A stretch of DNA of 20,666 bases from an uncultured Eubacteriales bacterium (GCA_934643185.1 CAKUBN010000041.1:1-20666), one strand, 5' to 3'; positions 1-6,819 are shown, numbered from the stretch's first letter. Notes: a model not told the origin generated them from the sequence alone. Made by a program: numbers and translations.

Positions 1-1657
1 GGTTGAGGCCGTGGTTTGCCGCATCCAGCACGCAGCCGGCGATGTTGGAGCAGTGGTCGGCCGTGCGCTCAAGGTCCGTCAGCAGGTCGGACCACACGAA
101 GCCCGCTTCAATGCTGCAATGCCCCTGCTGCATGCGCAGGATGTGGCGCGTGCGCATCTGCTCTTTCAGCACGACGATGACCTGCTTGAGCGGTTCTACC
201 TGTGCGGCAGCCGCAAGATCCTTTTCGCTGAACGCGCGCTCTGCTGTCTCTAAGATCTCGCTCACCGCACCGGCTAAGACCTTCAGTTCCTTTTCCGCGG
301 TGGCGCTGAACGTCAGGCCCTTGCTGCGCAGCTCTTCTACTGCATCCAGCAGGTTCACCGCGTGGTCGGAAATGCGCTCAAAATCACCGATGGTCTTCAA
401 AAGCTCGGTGGCTTCCTCGCTTTCGGCATCACTCAGCTGCTGGGCGCTCAGGCGTACAAGGTAGGTGCCGAGCTCGTCTTCATAGCGGTCGCAGCGGCTC
501 TCGTCCTCGCGGATGGACTCTGCAACTTCCGGCGGACAATCTTCAAAGGCAGACAGCGCCATATGCAGCGCCTCGCCCGCGCAGCGTGCCATTTCGCCTG
601 CCACGGCGCGGCAGCGGCCAAGCGCCACGGACGGCGTGACGAGCAGACGCTCTTCAAGCTCAACGGGCTGCTCTTTGCTGCCCTTATCCGGCACCATGCG
701 GACGGCGAGCTTTTCCAGTAGGCCGCCTGCCGGCAGCAGCATTGCCGTGCACAGGATGTTAAAGAGCGAGTGCGCGATCGCGATGCCGGACATGGTGGCG
801 TTCTGCTCCAAAATAGCCGGTGCAAACACGATTTTGACGACGCAGAACACCGCGAGCAGCACCACAACGCCTATGACGTTGAACATCAAATGGACGACTG
901 CCGCGCGCTTTGCGTTTTTCTGCGTACCGACAGAAGAGATCAGCGCCGTGACGCAGGTGCCGATATTCTGGCCCATGATGATTGGGATGGCCGCCGCGTA
1001 GCTGACCTGCCCCGTTACGGCCAATGCCTGCAAAATACCCACGGAGGCCGAGCTGGACTGGATGATGCCCGTCAGCACCGCGCCCGCAAGCACACCGAGG
1101 ATCGGGTTTTTGAACATGAGGAACAGCGAAGCAAACGCCGGGACATCCTTAAGGCCCGAGACCGCGCCGCTCATGGTCTCCATGCCGAACATCAAGGTCG
1201 CGAAACCGAGCAGGATCATGCCGGTGTCCTTCTTTTTGCCGGACTTGCAGAACATATAGAAAATGATGCCGATGAGCGCTAAGACCGGCGTAAAGGACGA
1301 CGGCTTTAAAAGGCGGATCCATATGCTGCTGCCGTTGATGCCTGCAAGGCTAAGCAGCCACGCCGTAACAGTCGTGCCCACGTTTGCGCCCATGATGACG
1401 TTGATGGCCTGCCGCAGCGACATGAGACCGGAGTTGACAAAGCCGACCACCATGACCGTTGTGGCCGACGAGCTCTGAATAATGGCCGTGATGCCAAGAC
1501 CCGTCAGAAAGCCCGCGGGCACGCTGCCGGTCATTTTGTCGAGCAAGCTTTGCAGCTTGCCGCCTGCCCGGCGCTCCAGAGCCTGTCCCATCAGGTTCAT
1601 ACCAAACAGAAAGAGACACAGTCCGCCGATCATTGTCAGTACGTTGAAAATATCCAT
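1..1657 (-). CDS. Na+/phosphate cotransporter family protein with C-terminal PhoU-like domain (3' end outside window)
   Basis: My reading of the minus strand gives an uninterrupted 552-codon frame from ATG at 1657 to the left edge, so the C-terminus is missing. The protein begins MDIFNVLTMIGG and is very hydrophobic for about 310 residues. It has the two signature repeats of the NptA/PF02690 Na/Pi family, IIQSSSATT (Q61) and IIQSSSASV (Q200), which form the Na+ and phosphate path in the membrane. From about residue 335 it turns soluble and helical with acidic PhoU-like helices (for example IGDFERISDHAVNLL and LLTDLERTADHCSNIAG). Fusion of transporter and PhoU domain is common in bacterial members. 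The likely role is sodium-driven phosphate uptake or export control at the cytoplasmic membrane. The upstream TT(A/T)ACA repeats suggest control by phosphate starvation. Family assignment is firm; transport direction is not known. Confidence 0.93.
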   Translation of the reverse strand, partial: MDIFNVLTMIGGLCLFLFGMNLMGQALERRAGGKLQSLLDKMTGSVPAGFLTGLGITAIIQSSSATTVMVVGFVNSGLMSLRQAINVIMGANVGTTVTAWLLSLAGINGSSIWIRLLKPSSFTPVLALIGIIFYMFCKSGKKKDTGMILLGFATLMFGMETMSGAVSGLKDVPAFASLFLMFKNPILGVLAGAVLTGIIQSSSASVGILQALAVTGQVSYAAAIPIIMGQNIGTCVTALISSVGTQKNAKRAAVVHLMFNVIGVVVLLAVFCVVKIVFAPAILEQNATMSGIAIAHSLFNILCTAMLLPAGGLLEKLAVRMVPDKGSKEQPVELEERLLVTPSVALGRCRAVAGEMARCAGEALHMALSAFEDCPPEVAESIREDESRCDRYEDELGTYLVRLSAQQLSDAESEEATELLKTIGDFERISDHAVNLLDAVEELRSKGLTFSATAEKELKVLAGAVSEILETAERAFSEKDLAAAAQVEPLKQVIVVLKEQMRTRHILRMQQGHCSIEAGFVWSDLLTDLERTADHCSNIAGCVLDAANHGLN

Positions 1658-1715
1658 ACCTGCTTCTTCCCCTTTTTAACATTCTTTTACATGTATCATG
1701 AGTATAACAGTCCTT

Positions 1716-1767
1716 TGTCAAATCGACTGTGCACTCTATGTTAAATCCATGTAAAATTGTTTGTTAA
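1716..1767 (-). promoter_or_regulatory. Putative PhoP-type direct repeats with -35 element
   Basis: On the minus strand, upstream of the phosphate transporter, TTAACA (1767-1762), TTTACA (1755-1750) and TTAACA (1744-1739) are spaced 12 and 11 bp apart, in helical phase. A TTGACA hexamer (1721-1716) follows 23 bp after the third repeat and could be the -35. The -10 is unclear: TGATAC at 1698-1693 has correct spacing but matches poorly. In Bacillus, PhoP binds TT(A/C/T)A(C/T)A repeats with about 11-bp period upstream of Pho genes. The match to a phosphate transporter makes this plausible, but binding is inferred. Confidence 0.5.
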
Positions 1768-1777
1768 AAAGCGGTAC

Positions 1778-1824
1778 AAAGCGCAAATATCCCCCGGAAA
1801 AAAGCCAGAGGATACCTGCGCTTT
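1778..1824 (-). terminator. Hairpin terminator after the DUF11 gene
   Basis: The arms AAAGCGCA (1778-1785) and TGCGCTTT (1817-1824) pair, with a second inner pairing TATCC/GGATA. On the minus strand the hairpin lies just after the DUF11 stop codon and is followed by TTTGTACCGCTTTTTAA, a modest T-rich tail. It probably ends the DUF11 transcript before the phosphate transporter's regulatory region. Confidence 0.6.
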
Positions 1825-1844
1825 ACGTTCTGTTAAATTTTACT

Positions 1845-2690
1845 TTACACAGTGCCGGTGATGACGAGCTCCGCGGTGCCGGGCGTCGTCGCCCATGTGC
1901 CGTCTTCGTTCTGTGCGTACTGTGCGGCGGGAACGGTGATCTGCCCCGGAAGCGTTGCGAAAACGCCGGTCGCTTCATCGTACGTGTAGTGCGTGGTGGC
2001 CGTCCACGCGGCACCGTTAAACGTGACCGCAATGTTTTTGAGCACGGGGTCAAACGTATCGGTCAGCACGACGCGCTCGGCTTCGGAAGCTTCGGTGTTG
2101 CCCATGTTCTCGATGACGAACGTGTACGTGATCTGCCCGTTTTCCGTGACGACTGCGGGGCACAGCGCCTTGCTGATGGTGAGCACCGCGCGATCATCCG
2201 TGGAGACAGTTTCCGACGCGCTGACTTCCAGATTGCCGTCCGTGACATTTGCGGTATTCGTGATGCTGCCGTCCGTGCCGAGCGGTGCATACGCTGTGAC
2301 CTCTGCCTCGTAAACGAGCATGATGCTGCCGTTTGCGGGGACATTCGGGACCGTAATGACGAGCGGCGGCTCCGGCGTTGCGGTGGGCGCGGTCTGCAAG
2401 ACGCCGTTTACATAATACCGAACAGAATTCGGCACATACGCGAGCGGATAGACGGTCCCGCTATTAAATTCATACGCGCCGAGGTTATCGGTGACCGTGA
2501 GATTTGTCACCGGCTGCGCACCGCTGTTTACGATAGAAATGATATACGTAATCTTATCGTTTGCGGCGTAATTTTTCACCACGGCAGTTTTGGTAACGGT
2601 CAAGGCCTCCAAAAGCTCGCCCGTGACGGTGTTGGAATTCGTTGTGCCTCCGTTATACGAAAGCGTCGCGAAGTTTGTAAATGCTGCCAT
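1845..2690 (-). CDS. DUF11 repeat protein, function unknown
   Basis: A 281-residue protein starting at ATG 2690 behind a strong AGGAGG six bases upstream. It contains two beta-rich DUF11-type units, each with the pattern ITY..(S/F)(I/V)(V/E)N(S/M)G....T.(L/A)..(L/V)TD: roughly residues 30-160 (ITYIISIVNSG, TNLTVTDNLGAY) and 165-281 (ITYTFVIENMG, VVLTDTFDP). DUF11 modules usually occur in large secreted surface proteins and are thought to be Ig-like stalk domains. This one is odd because it has no signal peptide, no transmembrane segment and no LPXTG or S-layer anchor; it begins MAAFTNFATLSYN directly. Related short DUF11 proteins occur in Clostridia, but I know no experimentally assigned role. 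It stands alone, with a terminator after it. A spore-surface role is possible but is only a guess. Confidence 0.88.
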   Translation of the reverse strand: MAAFTNFATLSYNGGTTNSNTVTGELLEALTVTKTAVVKNYAANDKITYIISIVNSGAQPVTNLTVTDNLGAYEFNSGTVYPLAYVPNSVRYYVNGVLQTAPTATPEPPLVITVPNVPANGSIMLVYEAEVTAYAPLGTDGSITNTANVTDGNLEVSASETVSTDDRAVLTISKALCPAVVTENGQITYTFVIENMGNTEASEAERVVLTDTFDPVLKNIAVTFNGAAWTATTHYTYDEATGVFATLPGQITVPAAQYAQNEDGTWATTPGTAELVITGTV

Positions 2691-2794
2691 AAAGCGCCTC
2701 CTTATACTTTTGGGGTTCTCCCCTTGTACAAGTTATGCCCTAGGGCTTTTAAATGACACTTTTGAGTGTGGGTTTTCGTAGCTGTTTTGCTTTT

Positions 2795-2873
2795 ATGAAC
2801 TTGCGCGCAAGTTCATTGGGAGACCCCCTAATTGGGTCTCCCACGATTGAACAGTCCACTGGACTGTTCAATC
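2795..2873. repeat. Three consecutive perfect palindromes in the intergenic region
   Basis: Three hairpin-forming inverted repeats lie end to end: ATGAACTTGCG and its exact complement with no loop (2795-2816); GGGAGACCC/GGGTCTCCC with a 7-nt loop (2818-2842); and GATTGAACAGTCCA with its complement around a single central base (2845-2873). None has a T-run like an ordinary terminator. They sit upstream of the DUF11 gene on one side and the amidohydrolase on the other, and no credible gene lies here. They look like a palindromic intergenic repeat family or folded RNA rather than simple operators. Copy number elsewhere in the genome cannot be seen here. Confidence 0.7.
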
Positions 2874-2899
2874 TCCTGTCCTGATTTTTCGTTAGGCAA

Positions 2900-2982
2900 A
2901 AAGTTTTCGAGCTCTGCGGAGCTCGACCAAAGGTTTCACCTTTGGAATCCACAGCCTTTTGAAAAAGGCTGGCGAAAACTTT
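2900..2982. repeat. Cloverleaf-like element: outer stem enclosing three hairpins
   Basis: An outer stem AAAGTTTTCG (2900-2909)/CGAAAACTTT (2973-2982) encloses three perfect hairpins: GAGCTC-TGCG-GAGCTC (2909-2924), CCAAAGGT-TTC-ACCTTTGG (2927-2945) and AGCCTTTT-GA-AAAAGGCT (2953-2970). Almost every base between the outer arms is paired or in a short loop. It is not a tRNA: there are no T-loop or anticodon-loop consensus bases. With the three palindromes just before it, the whole intergenic stretch is nearly all hairpins. It may be a mobile palindromic repeat (REP/MITE-like) or a structured RNA. The fold is symmetric on both strands, so the strand is unknown. Confidence 0.7.
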
Positions 2983-3033
2983 ATTTGTCGCTTTGCTGTT
3001 TTAGTGCAGCCTTGACATTTATCGCAGTTTGTC

Positions 3034-3062
3034 TTGCATTTCCTTTTTCGTCGTTATACAAT
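3034..3062 (+). promoter_or_regulatory. Sigma-A-type promoter of the amidohydrolase gene
   Basis: TTGCAT (3034-3039), a 17-bp spacer and TACAAT (3057-3062) precede the amidohydrolase gene. Transcription would start near 3069, giving a leader of about 23 nt that contains GGAGGAG at 3080-3086, just before the ATG at 3092. A second TTGACA at 3012-3017 has no good -10 at the right distance. Confidence 0.55.
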
Positions 3063-3091
3063 GAAAAAAAGCGAAATTTGGAGGAGTTTCT

Positions 3092-4393
3092 ATGCGCAGC
3101 TTTCAAAACGGAGCGCGGTATGCGCTGAAAAACGGCATCATTCTCGACGGCACCAAAAACATGCAGCCGCAGCGCGGCATGACGGTTTATATTTCTGGCA
3201 AAACCATTGTGGACATTCGCCCGGACACGGATAAACTGAGTGGCTTTCAGACGATCGATTTAAACGGGCAATACATCCTGCCCGGTCTCATCAACATGCA
3301 CGTGCACCTGCCCGCGACCGGCAAGCCGAAGGAAAAGCCTTCTGACCCGAAAAAGGCGGTGAAGCTCATCACCTCCTGCGGCATGATGCGCAAGGTGGGC
3401 ATTAAAATGTGCGAGGGCTACGCGAAAACGGAGCTTTTAAGCGGCGTGACGACCATCCGCACCGTGGGCGGCGTGGCCGATTTTGACACGATCATCCGCG
3501 ACGCCGCGGCCTCCGGCAAAATTTTAGCGCCGCGCGTTTTGGCCTCCAACATGGCGGTCTCCGTGCCCGGCGGCCACATGGCGGGCTCTCTCGCGTATGA
3601 AGCCAAAAGCGCCGAAGAAGCCGTTTCCTATGTGGAAAAAATCGCCGAGGAAAAGCCTGATCTTATTAAGCTGATGATCACCGGCGGCGTGATGGACGCG
3701 GAGGTTGTGGGCGAGCCCGGCGTGCTGCGCATGCAGCCGGAGCTGGTGCGCGCGGCCTGCGAACGCGCCCATGCGCTCGGCATGAAGGTGGCGGCGCACG
3801 TGGAAAGCTCTGAGGGCGTGCGCGTGGCGCTTGAAAACGGTGTAGACTCCATTGAGCACGGCGCAAAGCCGACCGAGGAGATCTTGCAGCTCATGAAGGA
3901 CCGCGGCGCGTTCCAAATCTCCACGATCTCCCCGGCGCTCCCCTATGCGCTGTTTGACCGCGAAATTTCCCACGCGACCTACGAGCAGCAGGAAAACGGC
4001 AAGGTGGTGTTTGACGGCATTGTCTCCATGGCAAAGGCATGCCTCGCGGCGGGCATCCCGGTCGGCCTCGGCACGGACACCGGCTGCCCGTATATCACAC
4101 ACTACGATATGTGGCGCGAGCTGCACTACTTTGTAAAATACTGCGGCGTGACCCCAGCCTTTGCGTTATACAGCGCGACGCTTTTGAACGCACAGTTAGC
4201 CGGCATCGGCGAGCGCACCGGTTCCATTGAAAAAGGCAAGGCCGCCGACCTCATCGTCTGCAAGAAAAACCCGCTCCAAAGCTTCTCTGCCCTGCGCACG
4301 CTTTCCATGGTCATCAAAGAAGGCTACCGCATCGAGAACCCGGTCGTGAAAAAGATGCCGGAAGTAGAACGCGAGCTTGACAAATTTCTTTAA
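3092..4393 (+). CDS. Metal-dependent amidohydrolase (imidazolonepropionase/prolidase-like)
   Basis: A 433-residue cytoplasmic enzyme with no signal peptide, starting at ATG 3092 behind GGAGGAG. It shows the amidohydrolase fold and ligands in order: a small beta-sandwich start (GIILDGTKNM), YILPGLINMHVH with the HxH pair H70/H72, the likely carboxylated lysine K193 in PDLIKLMITGG, H236 in VAAHVES, H256 in SIEHG, and the catalytic aspartate D329 in GLGTDTG. The C-terminal sandwich has GSIEKGKAADLIV, usual in this superfamily. These mark a one- or two-metal hydrolase of the imidazolonepropionase-related group, whose characterised members cleave cyclic amides or X-Pro/X-Arg peptides. The substrate cannot be told. 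It has its own promoter and terminator and is not in a histidine-degradation operon, so hutI itself is unlikely. Confidence 0.93.
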   Translation: MRSFQNGARYALKNGIILDGTKNMQPQRGMTVYISGKTIVDIRPDTDKLSGFQTIDLNGQYILPGLINMHVHLPATGKPKEKPSDPKKAVKLITSCGMMRKVGIKMCEGYAKTELLSGVTTIRTVGGVADFDTIIRDAAASGKILAPRVLASNMAVSVPGGHMAGSLAYEAKSAEEAVSYVEKIAEEKPDLIKLMITGGVMDAEVVGEPGVLRMQPELVRAACERAHALGMKVAAHVESSEGVRVALENGVDSIEHGAKPTEEILQLMKDRGAFQISTISPALPYALFDREISHATYEQQENGKVVFDGIVSMAKACLAAGIPVGLGTDTGCPYITHYDMWRELHYFVKYCGVTPAFALYSATLLNAQLAGIGERTGSIEKGKAADLIVCKKNPLQSFSALRTLSMVIKEGYRIENPVVKKMPEVERELDKFL

Positions 4394-4454
4394 ATTTACA
4401 TAATTATATTTACATAAGCTTGTTGACATAATTTAATTTGAAGCTATAAAAACT

Positions 4455-4492
4455 CTCCTTTGAAGCACCCGATTTACAGGGCCTCAAAGGAG
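4455..4492. terminator. Bidirectional terminator between convergent genes
   Basis: The arms CTCCTTTGA (4455-4463) and TCAAAGGAG (4484-4492) form a strong hairpin. On the plus strand AATTTTGTTTTGTT follows; on the minus strand GTTTTTATAG follows. It lies between the stop of the plus-strand amidohydrolase and the stop of the minus-strand reductase and probably serves both. Confidence 0.85.
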
Positions 4493-4504
4493 AATTTTGT
4501 TTTG

Positions 4505-5323
4505 TTATTGGCCGAGCAGCGAAAGATTATAGTCTTCAATGCACGTCGCAAGGCCTTCGGCAGTCGTCTCAAATCCACCGCCGGCGTTTTTGAGCTTTGC
4601 ACAATTCATCCAGAGGTTTTCGCCGCCGGACTTTTCCTGCAAATTGAGCTTCATGCCTGTTTTTTTCATAAACAGCTCCGCAAGCGCGTACATGGAGACG
4701 TCTGCCTCGCTGCCGAAGTTATACGCGCCACCGGGCAAATTCACAGCCTGCAAGGTCTGCTCTGCAACCTCGCGCACATAGGTGATGCCGCGAAATTCCT
4801 CTTTGGAAAGTGCAAGCGGCTTTTGGGTGATGGCGGCGTTCAGGAACATCGTGATGAGGTTGCTGCGGTTCGGCACGCCGAACATGGGCATGTCATACAT
4901 CCACGTCGCACGCAGCATGACGGCGTTCGGGTCGATCGCGAGAACGCGGTTTTCCATTTCCAACTTCTCTTCGGCGTAGAGATTTGCGGTCGCAACGTCG
5001 TCTTCCGTAAACGGCTTATCGCCCTTTGCGCCGCTGTACACCTGATCGGAGCTGAACAACACGAGCTTCGCACCGTTTGCGGCTTTGGCTAAATACTCCG
5101 GCACCAAAACGTTTGCGTGGTACGAGCCTTCCGGGTCTTTGGCACACGCACCGATGTCCGAGATTGCCGCGGTGTGAAGGATGGCGTCCGGCTGCACGGT
5201 GTCGATGAGGCGGTCGATATCCTCTTTTTCCGCCCCGCGCAGAGACGGCGCACAAATAACGGGCGCCGCCGCACGGATGCGCGCCCCTACAAAGCCATTT
5301 GCGCCGGTCAACAGAATTTTCAT
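4505..5323 (-). CDS. NAD(P)-dependent sugar-nucleotide reductase/epimerase, RmlD-like
   Basis: A 272-residue extended short-chain dehydrogenase. The ATG at 5323 is chosen because GGGAGGAG lies six bases before it; an in-frame ATG 102 bases further upstream would run through the terminator hairpin. The Rossmann nucleotide site is TGANGFVG (residues 6-13). The catalytic S-Y-K set is visible: FSSDQVYSG (S91/S92), and YAEEK (Y116, K120). The length and the SSDQVY motif fit dTDP-4-dehydrorhamnose reductase-like enzymes, which reduce a 4-keto sugar nucleotide. The C-terminal half (ITYVREVAEQTLQAVN, GGAYNFGSE) is the usual substrate lobe. No other rhamnose genes are present, so the true substrate is unknown. 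It follows the NahK-like kinase gene, with a terminator-like hairpin between them. Confidence 0.9.
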   Translation of the reverse strand: MKILLTGANGFVGARIRAAAPVICAPSLRGAEKEDIDRLIDTVQPDAILHTAAISDIGACAKDPEGSYHANVLVPEYLAKAANGAKLVLFSSDQVYSGAKGDKPFTEDDVATANLYAEEKLEMENRVLAIDPNAVMLRATWMYDMPMFGVPNRSNLITMFLNAAITQKPLALSKEEFRGITYVREVAEQTLQAVNLPGGAYNFGSEADVSMYALAELFMKKTGMKLNLQEKSGGENLWMNCAKLKNAGGGFETTAEGLATCIEDYNLSLLGQ

Positions 5324-5348
5324 GATAAACTCCTCCCTAGTTTTAAAA

Positions 5349-5374
5349 ACGACCCGACAAAACTGCCGGGTCGT
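5349..5374 (-). terminator. Terminator/attenuator between kinase and reductase genes
   Basis: The arms ACGACCCG (5349-5356) and CGGGTCGT (5367-5374) pair and are followed on the minus strand by TTTTTAAAA. It lies in the 67-bp gap after the kinase stop. I see no clear promoter between this hairpin and the reductase start at 5323, so the reductase may depend on read-through. Confidence 0.8.
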
Positions 5375-5390
5375 CTGGATGCAAAATGAA

Positions 5391-6539
5391 TTATGCGTTT
5401 TCGGTCTCTTTGTAGCGGCGTGCACAGTCCTGCACGATGGCGTTCATCGCGTCCATTTTATTCAACATGTCCTTTGCAAGGGCAACCTGGCAGCGCGTAC
5501 GAACAAGGTTATGCTGCGGCTTTTTGACCTTAAAGTACTTATCGCCGACGATGTAGTCCGCGAGGAAGCGCGTTGCAAGCTCGCAGGTAAGCGCAAAGCA
5601 GCTGAGCGCCAGCGTATCCACTTCGGTTTTCGTCAGAGACGCGGCGGTCTTTTTAAGGAAGCCCTCGGCAAATGCCCAGAAAATATTGAGGTTTACGCCG
5701 GCCTTTTCCGGATGATCGCAATCTTCTTCCACAAAATTTGCAGCAAAGCGGATGGCATCGCCGAAATCGTGGCCGACAAGGCCCGGCATAACGGTATCGA
5801 GATCGATGACAACGAGCGCCTCGTGCGTCTTCTCATCGAACAGCACGTTGTTGATCTTTGTATCGTTGTGCGTAACACGCAGCGGAAGCTCGCCTTTTTC
5901 AAAGAGGTCGGTCAGGCGGCAAGCCTCGTCCTCTACGGAAAGCAGCCAATCGAGCTCTTCGCGCACCTCTGCCACACGATTGCACGGGTCGGCCGCCATG
6001 TCTTCCTTCAGCTTCTCATAGCGCTTGCGCGTGTTGTGGAAGTCCGGGATCGTGTAGAAAAGGGAGTTCGCATCGAAATCCGCCAACATCAGTTGGAAAT
6101 CGCCGAACGCCTCACCTGCACTGCGCACCACGTTCAGGTCGTCGCAGGTATCGAACGTCACAGACGGCACGTAGTTGCTGAGCCGCCAGAAGCCGTCATT
6201 ATCCATCAAATAGTTGACGCCGTGCTTCGTGTGGTGGAAATGCAGACTTTTCGTATTCGGGCATTTTTCGCGGATGTGCTCCGTGACACGGTCAATGTTC
6301 TGCATCAGCTCAATCGGGTGCTGAAACGCATATGTATTGACGCGCTGTACAAGGAAAGACTTAATCTTTGCCATGCCGGTACCGTCATCGCGAATATAAT
6401 TGACTTTGTAGGTGTGGTTCACATTGCCCATTTTGATTTCTTCGTACGAGAAGAACGGGCCTTCAATGCGGAATTCTTCACCGACCTCGAGTAACTTTCG
6501 GGCGATCTCCGGGTTCATGTCCATTTCTGGAATACTCAT
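5391..6539 (-). CDS. Aminoglycoside-phosphotransferase-fold sugar kinase, N-acetylhexosamine kinase (NahK)-like
   Basis: A 382-residue protein beginning MSIPEMDMNP behind AAAGGAG. It has the APH/choline-kinase fold: a GNVNHTY nucleotide loop (residues 38-44), the catalytic loop VTHNDTKINNVLF (H224, D226, N231) and the Mg2+-binding VVIDLDTVMPG (D246) followed by HDFGDAIR. The combination HNDTKxNN...DLDTVMPG is characteristic of the NahK/LnpB-like subgroup that phosphorylates GlcNAc/GalNAc at C1 in lacto-N-biose and mucin sugar use. Homologues are sometimes labelled 'mucin desulfatase', a doubtful name. It is not an antibiotic-resistance APH by context. The partner genes of the lacto-N-biose pathway are not in the window, so the substrate is inferred. 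The gene has its own promoter and candidate operator. Confidence 0.88.
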   Translation of the reverse strand: MSIPEMDMNPEIARKLLEVGEEFRIEGPFFSYEEIKMGNVNHTYKVNYIRDDGTGMAKIKSFLVQRVNTYAFQHPIELMQNIDRVTEHIREKCPNTKSLHFHHTKHGVNYLMDNDGFWRLSNYVPSVTFDTCDDLNVVRSAGEAFGDFQLMLADFDANSLFYTIPDFHNTRKRYEKLKEDMAADPCNRVAEVREELDWLLSVEDEACRLTDLFEKGELPLRVTHNDTKINNVLFDEKTHEALVVIDLDTVMPGLVGHDFGDAIRFAANFVEEDCDHPEKAGVNLNIFWAFAEGFLKKTAASLTKTEVDTLALSCFALTCELATRFLADYIVGDKYFKVKKPQHNLVRTRCQVALAKDMLNKMDAMNAIVQDCARRYKETENA

Positions 6540-6615
6540 AATCCTCTGCTCCTTTAATTTTCTGGCAGTTTAGCCACCACTTTTTAAGCATAAACATAAA
6601 GGGATAACTATAAAG

Positions 6616-6643
6616 ATTATAGCAGAAATACGGTAAATTTCAA
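6616..6643 (-). promoter_or_regulatory. Promoter of the NahK-like kinase gene
   Basis: On the minus strand, TTGAAA (6643-6638), a 16-bp spacer and TATAAT (6621-6616) form a near-consensus sigma-A promoter; the spacer ends TGC, giving an extended -10. The leader would be about 70 nt before the ATG at 6539. Confidence 0.75.
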
Positions 6644-6652
6644 GTTGAAATT
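6636..6652. promoter_or_regulatory. Candidate operator palindrome over the -35
   Basis: AATTTCAA-G-TTGAAATT is a perfect palindrome with 8-bp arms covering the -35 of the kinase promoter. Its position suits a repressor site for a sugar-responsive regulator. No regulator gene lies in the bacterial part of the window, so the protein is unknown. Confidence 0.45.
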
Positions 6653-6739
6653 ATGAATAGGCGCAAAAAGGCCGTTTTTCTTCAAAAATGATATACTGCC
6701 GACTATTTTTTTTGACTGCATGACCTCTCAAAAACAAAA

Positions 6740-6767
6740 AAGGACTCTGCATCTCTGCAAAGTCCTT
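6740..6767 (-). terminator. Terminator of the tRNA-Thr gene
   Basis: The arms AAGGACT (6740-6746) and AGTCCTT (6761-6767) pair, with extra CTGCA/TGCA complementarity inside. On the minus strand the hairpin begins two bases after the tRNA 3' end and is followed by TTTTGTTTTTG. It is the original terminator of the tRNA, now separated from the rest of the gene by the prophage. Confidence 0.85.
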
Positions 6768-6769
6768 CT

Positions 6770-6819
6770 TGGAGCTGCTAACCAGATTCGAACTGGTGAC
6801 CTCGTCCTTACCAAGGACG
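6770..6819 (-). tRNA. 3' part of tRNA-Thr (anticodon GGT): prophage attachment site
   Basis: Read on the minus strand from 6819, the anticodon arm is CGTCC-TTGGTAA-GGACG (anticodon GGT complementary to 6810-6812), then a short variable loop, the T arm ACCAG-TTCGAAT-CTGGT, the acceptor 3' strand TAGCAGC, discriminator T and encoded CCA. The 5' acceptor strand and D arm are absent: the bases before 6819 on this strand do not supply GCTGCTA or a D loop. Tyrosine integrases often insert phages into the 3' half of tRNA genes and restore the gene with phage-carried sequence, leaving a fragment at the other end. This is that fragment; the intact tRNA should lie beyond the right edge. Confidence 0.88.

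Noticed and set aside
1761..2756. 331-codon plus-strand frame
   Set aside because: It is antisense to the DUF11 gene, has no ribosome site, and its product is arginine- and cysteine-rich without domain character; the minus-strand frame is clearly the gene.
2749..2952. 67-codon minus-strand frame in the hairpin cluster
   Set aside because: It runs through several perfect palindromes and has no ribosome site; the DNA structure explains the sequence better than a protein.
2900..2982. Cloverleaf as a tRNA gene
   Set aside because: There is no 7-base anticodon loop, no TTCGAAT T-loop, no D-loop and no CCA end; arm lengths do not fit.
4423..4450. TTGACA-16-TATAAA promoter-like sequence on the plus strand
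   Set aside because: The start point would fall inside the bidirectional terminator stem and no gene follows; AT-rich post-stop sequence easily gives such matches.
5181..6494. 437-codon plus-strand frame
   Set aside because: It lies opposite the reductase and kinase genes, spans their terminator and has no ribosome site; it is a mirror of their codon bias.
5391..6539. Antibiotic resistance by aminoglycoside phosphotransferase
   Set aside because: The HNDTKxNN and DLDTVMPG motifs and the chromosomal sugar-gene context point to the NahK-like sugar kinase subgroup, not to resistance enzymes.
6703..6716. TTTGAC on the bacterial side as a further integrase arm site
   Set aside because: It lies outside the prophage beyond the tRNA terminator, in a T-run, and is not in phase with the inner pair.
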